Part shown: positions 1-10,400 of the stretch, one piece after another | How the letters are laid out: each line of letters begins with the position of its first letter | Numbering within the stretch: the first letter of the stretch is position 1 | Assembly (NCBI GenBank): GCA_000310025.1 | Contig: FN649742.1 | Coordinates: 41,052-76,652 of the forward strand | From: Ectocarpus siliculosus | Taxonomy: Eukaryota; Sar; Phaeophyceae; Ectocarpales; Ectocarpaceae | Direction: 5' to 3' | Length of the DNA stretch: 35,601 nucleotides | Made by a program: the position numbers and the translations under genes | Notes under the pieces: generated by a model | The model's database searches: none | Told to the model about the DNA's origin: nothing | Seen by the model: only the letters and a program-made list of their open reading frames with translations

Positions 1-26
1 CCTTTCTTTGGGGTTTGGGTTATGGT

Positions 27-43
27 GGGGGGGGGGGGGGGGG
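27..43. repeat. G homopolymer run
   Basis: A run of 17 G residues lies near the left end of the window, and a run of 24 lies at the right end (35570-35593). Such runs are prone to sequencing and assembly error, so their exact lengths should not be trusted. Confidence 0.9.
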
Positions 44-189
44 TTAGTCAATATGGTGTTCAATCAGGCACATGTTGCGTCACTCGGTCCGCCTGTTCTC
101 GTTTGGTTTCTTCCCTCGCCGTCTCGTCCGTCTGCTGCCCCCCTCCCGCCCCGTTGGTTGTTGTTGCCATGTCCGTGCTGTTTCTGGGC

Positions 190-1390
190 TTGTTTCGTTT
201 GAGCACTTTTTGTCGGCTAGCCTCCTTTTCATCCTTGTGCCAGGAGGTCATGAACCTCTTAGCTTCCTGCAGTACCCCCGTATGCCACCGTACGCCCCGC
301 TCCACCGTCGCTACTCCGAATACGCATGGCTCGGCATCCGTAGATCTGTGCTTCGCCTCGAACATCTTGAGGTAGTCCTTCGGGCACATCTACCAGTTTG
401 GCTCCGGTTTCCCCCTGCCTGGGCGCTCCCCCCCCGCCAGCTCGCCAAGCATCAGCCGTTTCGGGAGCGCCCTACCCTCCTGAGGGTCTGGGCGTAGGAA
501 AGCTGCCGGTAGGTGCCCTTCTTGCGTTGGTAACCGATAACTCTCAGGAGCAGCCGGTGACGCAACGACCGCAACAGCCGGTAGTGGTCGTGACTTGGGG
601 CCCATGTCATGCAACCGTACAGCAGTGCCTCCATCGCCTCCGCCTGGAGCAGGCGAGCCTTGAGTCGGAACGGTGCTCTGGGCCTTTCGAAGAGCTCCCG
701 GCCATATCTCCTGACGCACGTCCACGCTGTTCTGCTCCGGCAATTGATCTCCCGGGTGAGGTAGCCATGTTCGTTGACGAGGCCACCTAGGTACCGGAAC
801 TCAGTCGTCCGGGCGTACCTCTGCCCTGCTGCTTCGATGATCAGTGGTGACCGCGATGGCGGCGGGGGGAGCGGTGATATTGGCCACTTTGCCTTGACGC
901 GCATCAGGAGCGGAACTCAGTCGTCTGGGCGTACCTCTGCCCTGCTGCTTCGATGATCGGTGGTGACCGCGATGGCGGCGGGGGGAGCGGTGATATTGGC
1001 CACTTTGCCTTGACGCGCATCAGGAGCGTCTCCGTCTTGTTCTCCGGTACCGTCAGCCCGAACTCCCCGAACACCTCCACGATGACGGCCATCATTCTCA
1101 CCAGTCCGTAGGCCGACCTCGATACAACGCCGGCGTCATCGGCATACAGCATCCCCCATACCGCCCTACGCACTCGGTTAAGAAGTGTCCCCGCCGGCGC
1201 TCCCGTCTCTCCGCCAGGTACACCATGTTCTGCAGAATAAAATCATCCTCGCCGAATCGAATGATAACGACCTCGAGAACCGCGGCGAAGAAGATGTTGA
1301 ACAGCAGTGGGAACAGCACGCACACTTGTTCGTAGGCCTTGTATGACCCAGAATCGGTCCGAAAACTTCGTCGTCCATGCCCACCCATGA
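190..1390 (-). mobile_element. Degenerate non-LTR (LINE-like) retrotransposon, reverse transcriptase and C-terminal part
   Basis: Read on the minus strand, the translation pieces follow the order expected for the second half of a non-LTR reverse transcriptase. First comes a thumb/palm segment with CVLFPLLFNIFF (about 1330-1290). Next is the catalytic YADD box in LYADDAGVVSRS (about 1150), followed by GLTVPENKTETLLMRV (about 1060-1020). Then comes FRYLGGLVNEHG (about 800) with the tail LLYGCMTW and LRHRLLLRVIGYQ. The C-terminal RLPKRLMLGELAGGE lies near 440, and WHTGVLQEAKRFMTSWHK ends near 220. The parts sit in different frames with stops between them, and no endonuclease domain or 5' end is visible. 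The copy is therefore dead and truncated. The clade is not assigned. One frame change is explained by the 116-bp duplication at 796-1027. Confidence 0.82.
796..1027. repeat. 116-bp tandem duplication inside the retrotransposon
   Basis: Bases 796-911 and 912-1027 are the same 116-bp unit side by side, with two mismatches that I could find by eye (one near 810/926, one near 843/959). The unit is not a multiple of three, so the duplication shifts the reverse-transcriptase frame. The protein segment around MRVKAKWPISPL appears twice as a result. The copies are nearly identical, so the event is much younger than the general decay of the element. Confidence 0.95.
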
Positions 1391-1897
1391 CATTGGTTAC
1401 ACCTATGCATACGCTATAGTCCTGTTGCTTTCTGTTCGTCGTTTTTGGTTTTCCTTGTTGCCCTTTGTGACTTAATTTTCAATGAAACTGTTGGAATAAT
1501 TACGCATCTTCGCAAGTAGGTGCTGAGACGTACTCGGTTGTTCGTCTTTCGCATCTGTTATTTGGGGTTATACTCGTGGCCACAGAAACATTTGCCTTGA
1601 AGAGAATGGAAAGAAGAGGTATGATTCTTAGTGTGAACACGAGGACGACAACAACACAGCAGATTGGTGTTACCTGCTGTGATGATTCCTGTTTTTCGAC
1701 ATGAAACCTTGTGAATCCCGTTTTTTTGTTTTGTTGCTGTGATTGCACCAGCTGGATTGCACACACCCTCACACATGAACGGCCGAAAACAGAACAGTCG
1801 GCCTAAAAAAGTGTCACGGTAGAGTATTTGGAGTAGGCAGGCATTTGTGTCATATGGTGCGTTACCATGGTTATTTGGCGGTATAAAATGTTGTAGA

Positions 1898-1913
1898 TAC
1901 TGCTGCAGCAGTA
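1898..1913. promoter_or_regulatory. Perfect palindrome made of two TACTGCTG words
   Basis: TACTGCTGCAGCAGTA at this site is a perfect 16-bp palindrome formed by two head-to-head copies of the 8-mer TACTGCTG. That word is enriched in noncoding parts of this window. A protein-binding site is possible, but no known factor is assigned. Confidence 0.35.
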
Positions 1914-2649
1914 CTGGTACTTGGGAATTATTGTTATTACGTTTGTTATGTGTTACACTTGGGTCTGGTTTGTGTGAGATTACGGCTGCATGGTGAACAC
2001 GCAAGGGAACAGGAAGGCAAGAAGGGAAGGGTAGTCTTTTTAGTCTTACTACGTTCGTTGAGGTTCGCTGGGCCCTTCCGCCCAAAAACACAAAGTGTGT
2101 GTGAGCTGTTGAGCTTGGAAAAAACGTCACACTGATGAAGCTGGCACCCACTTGTGGGTTGGCCCTTGGCTGCCTGCCTTTGTTTTCGTCTGCACCACCC
2201 CTTGATGACACTGGCTGCAGCTCTCTCTCATCGCCCGCCACATCACCACACAGGCGGGATCACAATAATAAAAACACACACAGAAAGACTACCCATTCGA
2301 GATATACCCACAGTTGAACGGGATGTGGTGGAGTCTTTTCAGTGAGTGGAGGGAAACCGGCTGGGTACTGGACTTATTTCGACTCTTGTAATTTTTTTGA
2401 AAAATTCCTCCGCATGCAGTTCTTTCCTCTCTGCGCTGCCATGTAATTGCTGGGAAGCTTACTCATCGCACGCGACGCCGGCTACCACAATCTGGTGGAA
2501 TTGACGGCATTGACTGCTGCTGTGCATGTCGGCAACCATACACCAAGGATACCCTCACCGGCTGTCCTGTCTCCCTAGCGCCCAGAGATAGCGGTCGTCA
2601 CACCTCTTCCGAGTTTGGGCGAGGAGGGTTGATTTTGCCGTTTAGACTA

Positions 2650-2669
2650 CAGCAGTAACTACAGCAGTA
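2650..2669 (-). promoter_or_regulatory. Paired TACTGCTG words upstream of the kinase gene
   Basis: Two copies of ACTACAGCAGTA lie 12 bp apart, about 300 bp before the kinase ATG. On the minus strand each reads TACTGCTGTAGT. Their spacing of about one helical turn and their position fit a cis-element, but this is inference from sequence alone. Confidence 0.3.
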
Positions 2670-2956
2670 GCCTCCTGCCTCTAGAAGAGGCAGACAGACC
2701 TGACGGCGTGCAGCTGTGGGAAAGGGAGACAAAATCGTGCGTAGCGTGCACAACAAACGAAGAAGCTCTAAGCCAAGCAGGACAAGGGTGCCGCCAGAGA
2801 CTTTTGCCACACTTTTGTGGTCCGGTCCGCCAACGCACGAGGCGCCGCAGAATGTACTAACGCATAGACTGCGGGGTACCCAAAGCACCACACAGCACAG
2901 CAGAGCAGAGAGCTGCAGCAGCAAACCGTACAGCTGACAGGACAGGAGGGAGGAGC

Positions 2957-5021
2957 ATGCCTAGGAGCATGGTGTCATCTTCGGGAGCAGCGAGAAGTAG
3001 TAGCAAATTCACATCAAAGCGGCGTCGCGTTGTGCTTGGAATATGCCTCGTCCTGCTGCCGACGCAAGGATGTTGCTTCCATAATCTCCCGTCGAGATGC
3101 CGCTTCGAGAGCCAGCTCCGTCGTCATGTAACCAAATCAAGGTCGCGGCAGCTGCACAGCCAGGCGCAAGAGCTCGACGGTGGGGATAGCGGGTCGGTCC
3201 CTGGTGTACTCCGCGATGTTGTCATCGAGAAAATCGAGGAGCTGGGTGGCGGGAAGGTACAGCAGGTATGTCTGTGTATACATACAAAAGAGGCATACCT
3301 GTGGTCGCATCATGCGTCAAGCAAGGGCCCGTGAGACAACTTGCTGTACTGCCGGACCTGCTGTGTGTGCGATATCTTGTGCCCACGTAATCTCTCTTAC
3401 TTAAAGTGCTGTCGTTTTCAGTTGCCCTGCAGAAACATCATCTGCCACCCACGTGTGATGCACACGATCAATTGTGCATGTGTAAAGGTGCAGGAGACTA
3501 CGGCTGGACCCGGACTACACAACAGGCACTTCAAGTACACGGCTACCGGCGGGACCTTCATGGCAAAGATCGCGAAGGCGAGCCGCTCGAGTCCTCCGAC
3601 GAACGACTGGCGGGAGGCCAGTCTGGACAATTTCTTCGCCGAACAAACAGGTCTAGAGGTACGGGGAACCAAGCTTGATGGTGTGCACCTTAGCTGTACG
3701 TGCGGATTGACGACTCAGTAACGAGGGAGGCTGAACGAAACGTTCCCTTCTTCCTGCGCACCTACCGCCATCTGTGACTGGCAGGCCATCTTGGAAACGG
3801 GCTGCTTGCGTGCCCCCAAGCCTCTGGCTCTCGGGACGTTGCCCCTCGGTGGTTCTTTCCTGCTCATGGAACACATGCCCTTCATACCCTTCGGACAGTC
3901 CATTCCAGAGGTTTTGCGGAACCTCGCGGAGGGGTTGGCAGCGATGCACTTGCAAGACCCTCCTCCGTCTTGCGGAGGGTTCGGGTTTGTCGGGGACAAT
4001 TTCCTCGGGGGAACGCGTCAAGTCAACACGTGGGACTCGGACTTCTCGAACTTTTTCGTGGAGAGAAGGCTCTCGCCGCAGTTCGCGCAAGCCAGGACGA
4101 AGTTCCAGGACAGCTGGGGCACCAAGAATGAAGACTTCGAGAGAATAGGAAGGGAGGCCATCCTAACGGCCAAAAAGGTCCTCGAGCCGGTGGCAAACTC
4201 GAAGCCGGCTCTTCTGCATGGTGGTGAGTTATGAGAACCAAGGGAGCAGGACTCCATGTCGCCGCGGCATACAACAATATTCTTGTTCCCGGGGGTTGTT
4301 TCCGGACAAGCAGTGCGGTTGTTGTCTTCGCCTTTGAAGTCGTTCTGACCTTCACCCAGTACCTCCTCATCCATCTGTACGGCAAAGCAATGGATTTCCC
4401 TGGTCGCAAGGTAGCGGATACGTCGGGCAAACTGCCTGCAGCGGACAGACAGTAGTGCAGCGCTGGTGGAGGGGGTTCCGGCGCTTTGCAAGGAGGGTCC
4501 CTGCGGGACTTGTTGCCTTGGATGCTTGTGGAGGGGTGTTCAGCCATATCCCTCACCCTGTCCCTAGCGAAGCAAGACAGACGTTCCTACCCGTACTGCC
4601 CTCTCTCTTTCGGGGAACTCGTCACACTTCACAAGGAACATCCGCTGCCCCCTGTCCGCGTGGCTTGCGCGTTGCAGATCTCTGGGTGGGTAACTGCGGA
4701 GGCGTGCCGGGAGAGGGAAGACTACGAGAGGCGGCTGTTTTCGACCCCGCGGTATGGTATGGTCTACCCGAGTTCGACCTCGCCCTGGCCACGATGTTTG
4801 GCGGATTCGGGAAACCATTCTACGAGACGTACCACGCCATCATTCCCAAGGCCCCGGGGTTCGAGCGCAGGATGCGAGTTTACAAGCTTTACCATTACCT
4901 TAACCACTTGAACCTGCACGGTGCAGGGTTCGGCCACGGGGGCACGGTCGAGGACCCAAAAGGGTACTATGAGCGGAGTTTGACGTTGATGCAGGAGATC
5001 GTTCAGGACGGCTTTTTATGA
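2957..5021 (+). CDS. Fructosamine/ketosamine-3-kinase, probably plastid targeted
   Basis: Four exons: 2957-3265, 3494-3658, 3785-4223 and 4678-5021, in phase, give 418 residues. The family (fructosamine kinase, protein-kinase-like fold) phosphorylates C3 of ketosamines on glycated proteins, which then decompose, so it acts in deglycation. Visible motifs are the nucleotide-loop region AGPGLHN (about 108-114), the lysine strand FMAKIA, the helix FFAEQTGLEAI, the segment APKPLALG, the catalytic HGDLWVGN (His303, Asp305, Asn310; Asp305 is split by the last intron), the metal-binding VFDPAVWYG (Asp327) and the family signature YKLYHYLNHLNL. Residues 1-40 are basic, then hydrophobic (VVLGICLVLLP), and end in GCC before Phe41. 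This resembles the heterokont ASAFAP-type plastid signal and explains the extra length over the usual 290 or so residues. Met5 is an alternative start. The P-loop cysteine of plant homologues is not present. The family is certain; the plastid location is inferred. Confidence 0.93.
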
Positions 5022-7475
5022 GCGGACGGACTTACATTAGTTTCGCCACTTGTTCTACCGTAGGTGTTTAATGGCGGATGGCGGGTGATAGTTGTCAGCA
5101 CGTCTAATCATGAGGTCGGCTTTATGCATCTCTTTCGTGCGGCGGAGATTTATGTTGGCAGTCACGTCTTCCGGGATTTTAAACAGCACCATATGTATGA
5201 GCGGGAGACAACACAAACGGCTGAATGTGTTCAACGACGGCCAACGAGAGAAGGGACGTACAGGACCCATCCGTGTGTCCCAACCATTCACACAACCATG
5301 CAGCCCGTTTGCGGAGTGAGGAATGAGCGCTGTCGTTGTACGCCGACAATCCGGCGAGCGGTATCTGTCATAAAGCTGAATTTGGCTTCAACGCGGAAGC
5401 GGGCACCGCGTAACGACCAAGTTGGAAGAGAGAGAGACAGCGACAGCAGTATTTTGCTTTATCTCCGAAGTTTTACCTACATGTAAAGTCAAGCTCTACA
5501 ACGTGCATACATGAAGCAACAGTTACTGACTGGCTGGTTTCCTTGCAAACTATTTTTTGCTGAGTTTCGCATCCGACACAGTGATCAGAGGCCGTGCTAA
5601 GGGGGAACACACTTTTTTTTTGTATCACTCACGCGTGAACCCTCTCGCCATCAGCACTCACATGCGAAGAGAGTGAAATGAACGAAAATTCGAAAAGGTG
5701 AACGGGAGCTCCTCAGTTGTAATTTTCCACGACAACACTCTCTTTCTTTCTCTGTCCAACAAAGCAGCAAGCTTGGTGAAACAAATTGAAGACGTCGCAA
5801 ACATCTACGGATACACCGACTGCCCAACAACCATTCCACCTGCCAATAGGACACCGACAGCTCTCACGCGTAACTTTTCGTATCCTACCGGATAACTGTA
5901 CATTCCCTCCGGCACAACATCCAGTCATCTTTTGAACCGAATTTGCCCATCCTGGCAGTGTTAGACCCTGCGTGCTCTGCATTCACTCATATCACCAACT
6001 TTCAGCCAAATGCCAACGACAGTCGCCCTTCGTCACATAAACTACGTTCTTCTCTTGAGAGAGATATCTTTGTACAACAACAGATGCTTTTATACTTCGT
6101 TCTTTCTCTCTCCCATCACACCACTGACCGCCCATCTATCCGACCGACTAGGCTACGATACACGTAGCCATATGGCTTTTTTTATTGCTGGCAGTCTCGG
6201 AACCAAACCTGGACCAACAGAAAGCTCGCTCATGTGATCATCTAGAGCGCAGACGCAAAGAGCTCTCCATCCAAAACCGACAGGAGCTAGCTCGACAACA
6301 AATGGCGGTCGACGTTTTCGCCCGTCAATTTCCAAGCGATCACCGGGGATTTGTGGCGATCTCTCCCGTTTTTCGCGACATGTATCTCGTTTTTTTAACC
6401 TGGGAATTGTCTGGACTACCAACACACCTAGAGGTTCGATCAATTCTTGAACGGCCGCTGAGAGGTGCTCTTCCCTACGATTCTTGAGTGATCAACAACC
6501 CCCCCGGCGCCACAGCCTGTCAGTATACGCGTGGTAGGGTCCGCCAGACCACTTCCCGCAGCAAACCTGTTCTCCCGTAGAATCTACATACATACATTGA
6601 TCAAGGCGATCACAAGAAAAGGTCTCCTCACCATATTCCTCCCCTAGGCGACCACGTTCCAACCGTTCTCTGGACTCGTTGCCGCCGAATGTTACAAACA
6701 AATGCAAAACCGTAAAACAAGCGTTGCCCTACGCTGCTGTTGCTGCTGCAACCACGTATCCGAAAAAACAAAAGGAGCACCACTGAATAATACGCACGCA
6801 CGCGTCGTATGTACACGGAGTATTTGCCGACGAAATATTCCTGCACCTACTTTTTATAATATATACACAACCACGCCAGCTAAATTGCGCTGGGGGATAT
6901 CTTAAAACCTCCGCCTGACGAGGGACCCAGACAGACATTCACGACTCATTTATCACCAACACGCCGAGCACACCCTCCACCCCGTGAACACAAAAATGGG
7001 AGGGGTACCATTGTCCTTCCAACTATAATGTCTGCGCCACCCCTCTTCTGTCTTCCAACGTTCTCCACGTATTGCGTGGTCTCGACACCCACCCTGACTG
7101 GATGCGACGCCTGTCTGCAGACGAAATGCTCTACTGCTGTGGGCGCGGCTATCTTCGGAAAGATCTCGGCGGCAGAGTTCGTTCTGAGTTGCTGGGTATG
7201 TCCACCATCTGACGTCGTTGTGCCATCGCCTTCGCGAGAATACTGTAACTTCAGAAACTTTCCGAACCGCACGTCCCCACTTGGGTCCCATAGAAGCCGA
7301 AATCAAACCGCTTATAGGCTAAGTTCGTCTTGAACCCCACGACTAGCTGTTACAGAAGCCGAAAGCAAGCCATCAGCTGACTAGGCTTATGATTCGGCGC
7401 CTGTAGTCCGGTCCAAGCATCCCTCCACAACCCCATTTATTTCCGCCGAGAGGCGAAGCAAGAAGAAACGCACTA
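5022..7475. other. Convergent intergenic region
   Basis: This stretch lies between the ends of the kinase gene (plus) and the lipase gene (minus) and should hold both 3' untranslated regions. The longest balanced open frame, 6185-6487 plus (100 residues), has no recognisable motif and no splice partners that I can support. A TACTGCTG word lies at 7132. Two copies of an AGAAGCCGAAA repeat lie at 7292-7371. No RNA gene was recognised. Confidence 0.55.
7292..7371. repeat. Two copies of an AGAAGCCGAAA repeat
   Basis: The word AGAAGCCGAAATCAAACC (7292-7309) recurs as AGAAGCCGAAAGCAAGCC (7354-7371), 62 bp away. It also forms both arms of a hairpin in an intron of the glycosyltransferase gene (33172-33211). 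The pair lies just downstream of the lipase stop codon, probably in its 3' untranslated region. Confidence 0.7.
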
Positions 7476-10400
7476 CTACACCGTCGACGGATCTGCGCCA
7501 TAGAAACACCTGTCGCAGACCCTGCACGCTTCCAAGACGCCCACTCTCGGCAGAGGCTTGCGGTGGTCGGAGCACGGGTCGCACACCAGGAGGCCGCACA
7601 TCCGGCAATTGTGCTTGTCCCTTGCTCGCTGGGCCTTTAAAAGGGGGGAAGAAAGAGATAGGTCGAGGGTTGATAGATGTCGCATTGTTTAACAAAAGTC
7701 GGCGGTGAGGGTGTGCCAACCTAGATGGTACCAGTTAGACGATGCTGGGGTAAGCGATGGTTGGGCTGGGAACTATACAATCGAGTTTGCATGTTTTCTA
7801 CGTAAGTTAATGCACATTTGAATTGTTGAAAGAGAAGGCGGCGCCCATAGATGTTAGAGACCAAGAAAGTTGCAGCAATCGATACTCCGGCCAGCCGCAA
7901 GCACCAACAAGTACAACACTACGCGTTGTTTCGCTGACTCGCGAAAAAAAGACCAATTTCTCGAAAAAAAACTCGTGTGAAGGGTTTCTGCGTGTACTTG
8001 TATTGGTCAATTCTGCTCTTGGTGGAACCACACCTGCCGCGATCGCAATCGATGACGGTGCCCGCTTCGATCCCCGAAACTAAATCTCAACCTGGCCATG
8101 AACGCCGCAGGCAGAGGAGTCTTTGCGCGAATCCCCAGAAAACACAAGTCAATGCCAAAAACAAACCTTCCAACTTCCAACCCTGTGCCCCTGCTTCTGA
8201 CACCAAACACCCCCGTTCAAAGGCCGAAGGGAGAAGGGAGAGCTCGAGGTAAAACCCAAACAATCGTTTCTATCCGCACACTCGAGTTCAACAACAAAAA
8301 AATAACCCCCGAACTGTCTGGCCCCCCGGCCCCCCGGTGTTTGCCATCGGGGTTGGGTTTTCGTCGCTTGGCAACGACGTTGTAAAACAAGCCCCCCACT
8401 CGGTGTTCGCCATCGGGATTGGGTTTTCGTCGCTTGGCAACGACGTTGTAAAACAAGCCAATTCACTTCGTGAACTCGGCAACCAGGTTACCGTTTTTTT
8501 TTTTTACCTCGGTTTTTTTTTTTGGCGGTAACCATAATGGTGGTCGAGTAGATCATGTTGTGCGGGGTGGAGAAACCTCACTCCGCGCAACGGGGGATGA
8601 TCGCACCACGTTGTGTTAAAATGGTCAAGCTTCCTCGAGGCAGTTACACAGTGCTTACAACTGTCTCTGGAAGTGAAAGCACCAGAAAATAAATTAAGTC
8701 ATACGTAGCTGTCATCCGTACGCAAGGAAGTAAGCACAAGATGCCGAACACCCTTAGCAGGATGCAGCTCACCCTTCATGCGACTCGCCAAATACCTCAC
8801 GGCGCTTCGCGCTTGGTGATGTGAGAGCCTGGTCCGGTGAGAACCCGGCGTGCTCCGTCCCGGCTTTGTAGGGATGCGAGGTCACTGGTCAAACGACTAC
8901 GGCATGCACGACTATGAGTACACCCCCCCCCCCCCCCCCGAAATGTCTGGGCAGTTTCTCATGTCGATCTGTCTCACCTCTGACTTGGAGGTGGACGCCC
9001 ACCAAAAATCGGCCTTGCACAGCTGGGACACCTCAAACTCCGAGAACGGAACCCAGTCGGGCATGAACTCTCCCTTCGCCTCGGCTGTGCGCACCGCCGC
9101 GATTTCCTCCAGAGCGTCAAAGTACCTTTTAGGATGGATGCGGCGGAATAACAAGACCATCGCGAGGGCCAACAAAAAGGAAAGGGCGAGGAGGACGCGC
9201 GTGCGTGGAGGGTATAGAGCAGGTCTGCCTTGTTCATTCGGTAATTTTAGCGCCCGTGCCGAAGCGGGGTGGAATTCCTCGTACTTTCTGATATCCTTCC
9301 TAAAGCCAGCAAAGGGAACAGGGTATCAACTTTTTCATGGATTGGCCCAGCGCACCCCCACACATAGCCTTGCATCGTTACACAACACCGGTACGAGGCT
9401 TGTCTGTTTCTCTGCCTGCCCAAGGTACACTGGAGGAGGAGGAGGACGAGGAGGAGGACGAGAACGACGCCCCAAGACATTTTGACCTCAAGTGCCGTCT
9501 GTCTCGAGTACCCGGGCGGGGACGGAGCACACTCTGAATGCTACACAAAGCAGGCTTTTGCAAAAAGCCCATGGCCACTACAAGCAGGCGCACATCAAAC
9601 GAGTACGCGAGGGGGGCGGGGGGGGTGGTGAGCGCGGGAGAAGGTGAGGGGTAGGTTTGCCTGCAACTGCCAGCGAGGGCAATATATCACAAAAACACAT
9701 GGACACTTACGCGATGCTGGCGTGATCCGCGAGCATGTTCCCGTACATCGGGATGGTGCGGAGCGTGTCATGGTCTCTCGGGACCTCGGTAGCTCGGTAC
9801 ACGCCACGCTGGCTGCAGGATAATGGGGAGAACATAGATCCAGGGGGAGGGGTCGCTTCGTGATATTTGTGAACACTGCTGGTGCTGTTGATGCACGAGT
9901 CAGCGAGTTGATATTGCAGGAGGACGAGCGAAAACACAACGTACACCGCTGGCTGCACAATACTTGGCCGGCAATTGATGCGGAGACTGCAGTGGATCGA
10001 TCTACCGTGTAGTTGAGCGAGTGGTCGCGGAGGAAGGACGTGCCACGAGGCTTGGAGCACAGCAGTACACGCCCAAGAACCGTATGCAAACATGTCCAAT
10101 ATTCCGTTCGCTCACCTACACAACCAGAAACGACAGCCGTTACCCACGACGGTACTCATCATCGTTCGGCGGTATACCTTGAACCCTACCAACAGCCAGT
10201 ACATTACACCATAGAGCGGGGTAAAAACCATCCGCAAATCCAATCGTCTCTACATTAACACCATACAAATCGGGGTTAAAACAAATCTGCAATTCGCCTC
10301 GCCCATCGCAGAAAAAGGCCCACAGGCGCCGCCAAGTGTGTGCCCAGTCGTGCCTGTAAATGTGGACGATTCTTCCCGGGACGTACAGCTCCGGGAGCGG

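Larger units (their letters stand above)
1391..2956. other. Intergenic region upstream of the kinase gene
   Basis: No conserved coding segment was recognised here. Open frames on both strands (for example 1558-2241 minus) have no family signature. The region should hold the promoter and 5' untranslated region of the plus-strand kinase gene. It contains a perfect 16-bp palindrome at 1898-1913 and two further copies of the TACTGCTG word at 2650-2669. Confidence 0.6.

Noticed and set aside
1558-2241. Minus-strand open frame of 227 codons
   Set aside because: No family motif, low-complexity composition and no supported splice partners. It is probably chance in intergenic DNA.
3433-3493. Alternative acceptor for kinase exon 2 after CCTGCAG at 3432
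   Set aside because: It would add 61 nt and shift the frame away from the conserved FMAKIA and FFAEQTGLE segments.
6185-6487. Plus-strand open frame of 100 codons with ordinary amino-acid composition
   Set aside because: No recognisable domain, and no upstream or downstream exon could be supported. Kept only as a note in the intergenic entry.
8336-8459. CRISPR-like direct repeat
   Set aside because: There are only two adjacent copies without spacers, in a eukaryotic intron. It is a plain tandem duplication.
8850-9485. Plus-strand open frame of 211 codons
   Set aside because: It overlaps minus-strand lipase exon 17, starts across a C homopolymer and has no domain signature.
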